A stretch of 45,539 nt of DNA from Gammaproteobacteria bacterium. GTDB taxonomy: Bacteria > Pseudomonadota > Gammaproteobacteria > GCA-001735895. The notes under the pieces were generated by a model. That model searched no databases and was not told the DNA's origin. It saw only the letters and a list, made by a program, of their open reading frames with translations. The translations under genes were made by a program, and so were the position numbers. Below are positions 43,582 through 45,539 of the stretch, piece after piece (within the stretch, counting starts at the first letter, position 1; each line of letters opens with the position of its first letter). The stretch spans positions 1 to 45,539 of the forward strand of contig JAAEPH010000122.1 in the NCBI GenBank assembly GCA_024232855.1. Reading direction: 5' to 3'.

Positions 43582-45411
43582 TCAGAGCCGGACTTTAACG
43601 CAGTTACGGCCGTTTTTCTTGGCCACGAACAGGGCCATGTCGGCACGCTTGATCATCGAACCGTAATCGCCGGTATCGTCGGTGATCGAGGCCACACCGA
43701 TACTCAGTGTCACGCTTTTCTCTCCATAAGCCGTTTTGTAACGCGCTTTTTCAACAAACTGGCGGATCATTTCGGCGAACTTTTCAGCGGCGTTCATATC
43801 GACCCGGGGCATGAGCACGCTCAGGCCATTCTGGCCGTAACGGCCGAGTATGTCTTTTTCCTTGCCGGTCTTGGAGAATATATATTTGACGATTGTAGCA
43901 AACACCTTGTAAGCGACCTGGTCACCATTCTTTTCGCGTAATTTGGACAGACCATCCACCTCGATGATCAAAACCGACAGCGGCTCGCCATCGACCGCGG
44001 CGCTACGATAGCGGTCGATGGAAACTTTCTCCGCGTTTTCACGACTCATCAGGATGATGGTTTTCTTCACGCTTTCCTGTTCTCGCTTGAACTGGGTGAC
44101 GACATCTTTCGGCACCATCGTCTGATCGGATTCGTATAAGCTATGGTCCGTCATCTCCATATCATTGTATTCAGACGATGCAACCGGGTTGGTAGAGTTC
44201 GTGCCCGAAACCGGCGTCGAGGTTGATGCCGAGGTTCGCACCGACTCGAGTCTTTGCCTGGGTCGAATCACCGTATCCGTTGCGGCCTGACTGGAGGCAA
44301 GCTGCCTGGCGTGCGAGGAACGCTTGAAAATCAACATTGCCTGCCTGGCAATACTGACGCTGGAAATCATATCCAGCTGGTCAAAAGGCTCGGTTTCACG
44401 CCTCAAACTAATGATGCCCATCATCTTGGAATCGTTGAAAATCGGAATATCGAGTCGATAGGAAGTAAAGCGTTGTTTTTTCTTACCCAGGAATCCGTTT
44501 ACCGCCTCGTGTTCGGCACTCACCGTGGCCTGGCGCGTCTGGAAGAGCTTACCCAGCAATTCTTCAGACCACAGGGTAGCGTCATCATTTTCAAACAATT
44601 CGCCTTCGACCTCGTCTGCAACCGGTTTCGGCCCCTGGCCATCGAGCGACGTGAGGATGTAAGAATCGAACTCGATGACCGGTTGCAGGTGTTTTTTCAG
44701 CAGCGTGATCAATTCCTTGAAGTCGAGAATTCCGCTCAACGCCATATCGAGATCGATCAGGGTAAAAGCCCACATCTCCTGGCGCTTCGTCATACTGTCG
44801 CTGACTTCGATTTGCAGAAACAGCATTCGCCGGGAACGCTCGGTCTGGTAGCCGATGTAAGCACCGAGAACAACCGCCGAAGCCAGCAGAATCGACACCA
44901 GTACAATCCAGAAGCTGGAAACATCAGTAACATACATGACGCCCACGAACGCCATCGCAAGTAGCAAATTCATGACAAGGGTGACAACCATGCTTAATGG
45001 TCTAAGGCTCCCGAGCCAGGCCACCAGCAACACGAACTCGATGACATGGTAGGCACTGTATTTCTGCAGAAACACCGCGCCAATCACGGTACCCATGGCA
45101 AGCAGACCATTGCCGATGAAACGCATCTGAAGAGACTGATTTTCCTCCGAGAAACGGCACACCAGCAGATTGATCAGCGCCACGCCTGCCGCCAACAGGT
45201 AACCATACATCGGGATTGGGACATCACGGCCAAAGGCGCGAAATTCAAGGTATGCGTAGGCCAGACACAGCAGGAACAATACGGTAAAAGCCGGCACGCT
45301 CGAGTCGCGCCCACTGTGTTGTTGCAAATCGCGGTACTTCGCTTCGCTGCTCGCATTCTGAAATTGAATGCGTGACGACTGTTTGTACCTGCTGATCAGG
45401 TCTTCCAACAC
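43582..45411 (-). CDS. Membrane protein with GAF-like and degenerate GGDEF domains
   Basis: The 609-residue protein starts at GTG (45409-45411) with AGGG seven bases upstream. About six membrane helices span residues 40-190. A coiled link leads to a GAF-like domain (about 210-370). A low-complexity Ser/Thr/Asn linker follows (about 375-435), and then a GGDEF-type fold (about 450-608; opens VSIDRYRSAA, ends KKNGRNCVK). The signature place reads RYGQNGLSVLMP, so the GG[DE]EF residues are gone and cyclase activity is not expected; it could be a receiver or an effector-binding domain. The 128 bases before it to the window end hold only a small palindrome (CAGATTCAAATCTG). Confidence 0.85.
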   Translation of the reverse strand: MLEDLISRYKQSSRIQFQNASSEAKYRDLQQHSGRDSSVPAFTVLFLLCLAYAYLEFRAFGRDVPIPMYGYLLAAGVALINLLVCRFSEENQSLQMRFIGNGLLAMGTVIGAVFLQKYSAYHVIEFVLLVAWLGSLRPLSMVVTLVMNLLLAMAFVGVMYVTDVSSFWIVLVSILLASAVVLGAYIGYQTERSRRMLFLQIEVSDSMTKRQEMWAFTLIDLDMALSGILDFKELITLLKKHLQPVIEFDSYILTSLDGQGPKPVADEVEGELFENDDATLWSEELLGKLFQTRQATVSAEHEAVNGFLGKKKQRFTSYRLDIPIFNDSKMMGIISLRRETEPFDQLDMISSVSIARQAMLIFKRSSHARQLASSQAATDTVIRPRQRLESVRTSASTSTPVSGTNSTNPVASSEYNDMEMTDHSLYESDQTMVPKDVVTQFKREQESVKKTIILMSRENAEKVSIDRYRSAAVDGEPLSVLIIEVDGLSKLREKNGDQVAYKVFATIVKYIFSKTGKEKDILGRYGQNGLSVLMPRVDMNAAEKFAEMIRQFVEKARYKTAYGEKSVTLSIGVASITDDTGDYGSMIKRADMALFVAKKNGRNCVKVRL

Positions 45412-45539
45412 ACTTGTTACCCTGTTGTATGGCTATGTAAGGTATTCAGATTCAAATCTGAGAATCCACTATGTAATCCAGCGATCATTGCCTCGACGCC
45501 GGGAATCACTGTTGATTTGTTTATCTATAGACTATTTTC

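Noticed and set aside
43582-45411. Active diguanylate cyclase
   Set aside because: The signature reads GQNGL in place of GG[DE]EF.

Overview
The window is a 45.5 kb chromosomal stretch from a gammaproteobacterium. The evidence is gene order and gene types: mutS-fdxA, divergent rluD/bamD, a mrdA-rodA-mltB-rlpA-dacA-ybeD-lipB-lipA run, clpB, bolA and a class 2 pyrD. The order cannot be fixed from sequence alone. Pyrophosphate-dependent phosphofructokinase next to a membrane pyrophosphatase is known from methanotrophs and sulfur-oxidising gammaproteobacteria, so such a lifestyle is possible but only inferred. Coding density is high and most of the window is housekeeping.

Layout. 1-1112: a gene-poor scar with one copy of a palindromic mini-element, a decayed tRNA-Asn, a truncated tyrosine integrase and arm-site-like repeats. 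1113-5407: mutS, fdxA, a second, inverted copy of the mini-element, and a GGDEF protein. 5480-9990 (minus): fmdB-like gene, aspS, nadA and a MetX-family acyltransferase. 9.9-14.5 kb: an orphan TfpX/TfpZ-type pilin accessory gene, a spermidine-synthase-like methyltransferase, bolA, and a HEAT-repeat protein with a C-terminal Ser/Thr kinase. 14.5-19.2 kb (minus): clpB, pgeF, rluD. 19.3-21.1 kb (plus): bamD, an internally deleted aldo/keto reductase, nadE. 21.4-29.5 kb (minus): cell-elongation and lipoylation genes. 29.7-33.8 kb (plus): hppA, pfp and ppa, all acting on pyrophosphate. 33.8-38.1 kb (minus): a GGDEF protein with an altered signature, an HxlR regulator, a GFA-family protein, a YrfG-type HAD phosphatase, and a PP2C-TM-FGE fusion. 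38.2-42.1 kb: a broken Nudix gene, an arsenosugar-type trio (arsS and two glycosyltransferases) and pyrD. 42.1-45.4 kb (minus): a DUF2797 protein, tpm, and a membrane GAF/GGDEF-like protein with a lost signature.

Working together: mrdA to dacA encode peptidoglycan synthesis and trimming for rod growth, and lipB/lipA make lipoyl groups. hppA, pfp and ppa would set how pyrophosphate energy is spent: in glycolysis, as an ion gradient, or as heat. The HEAT-kinase and the membrane PP2C-FGE protein are candidate opposing halves of a Ser/Thr phosphorylation circuit, although they are 22 kb apart. Three GGDEF-type proteins show graded loss of the active-site signature.

Mobile DNA is represented by small non-coding elements and scars, not by intact transposons: at least two repeat families (a TAGCCCG-ended palindrome and a 140-bp TTCTCGC hairpin) plus the integrase/tRNA relic beside mutS.
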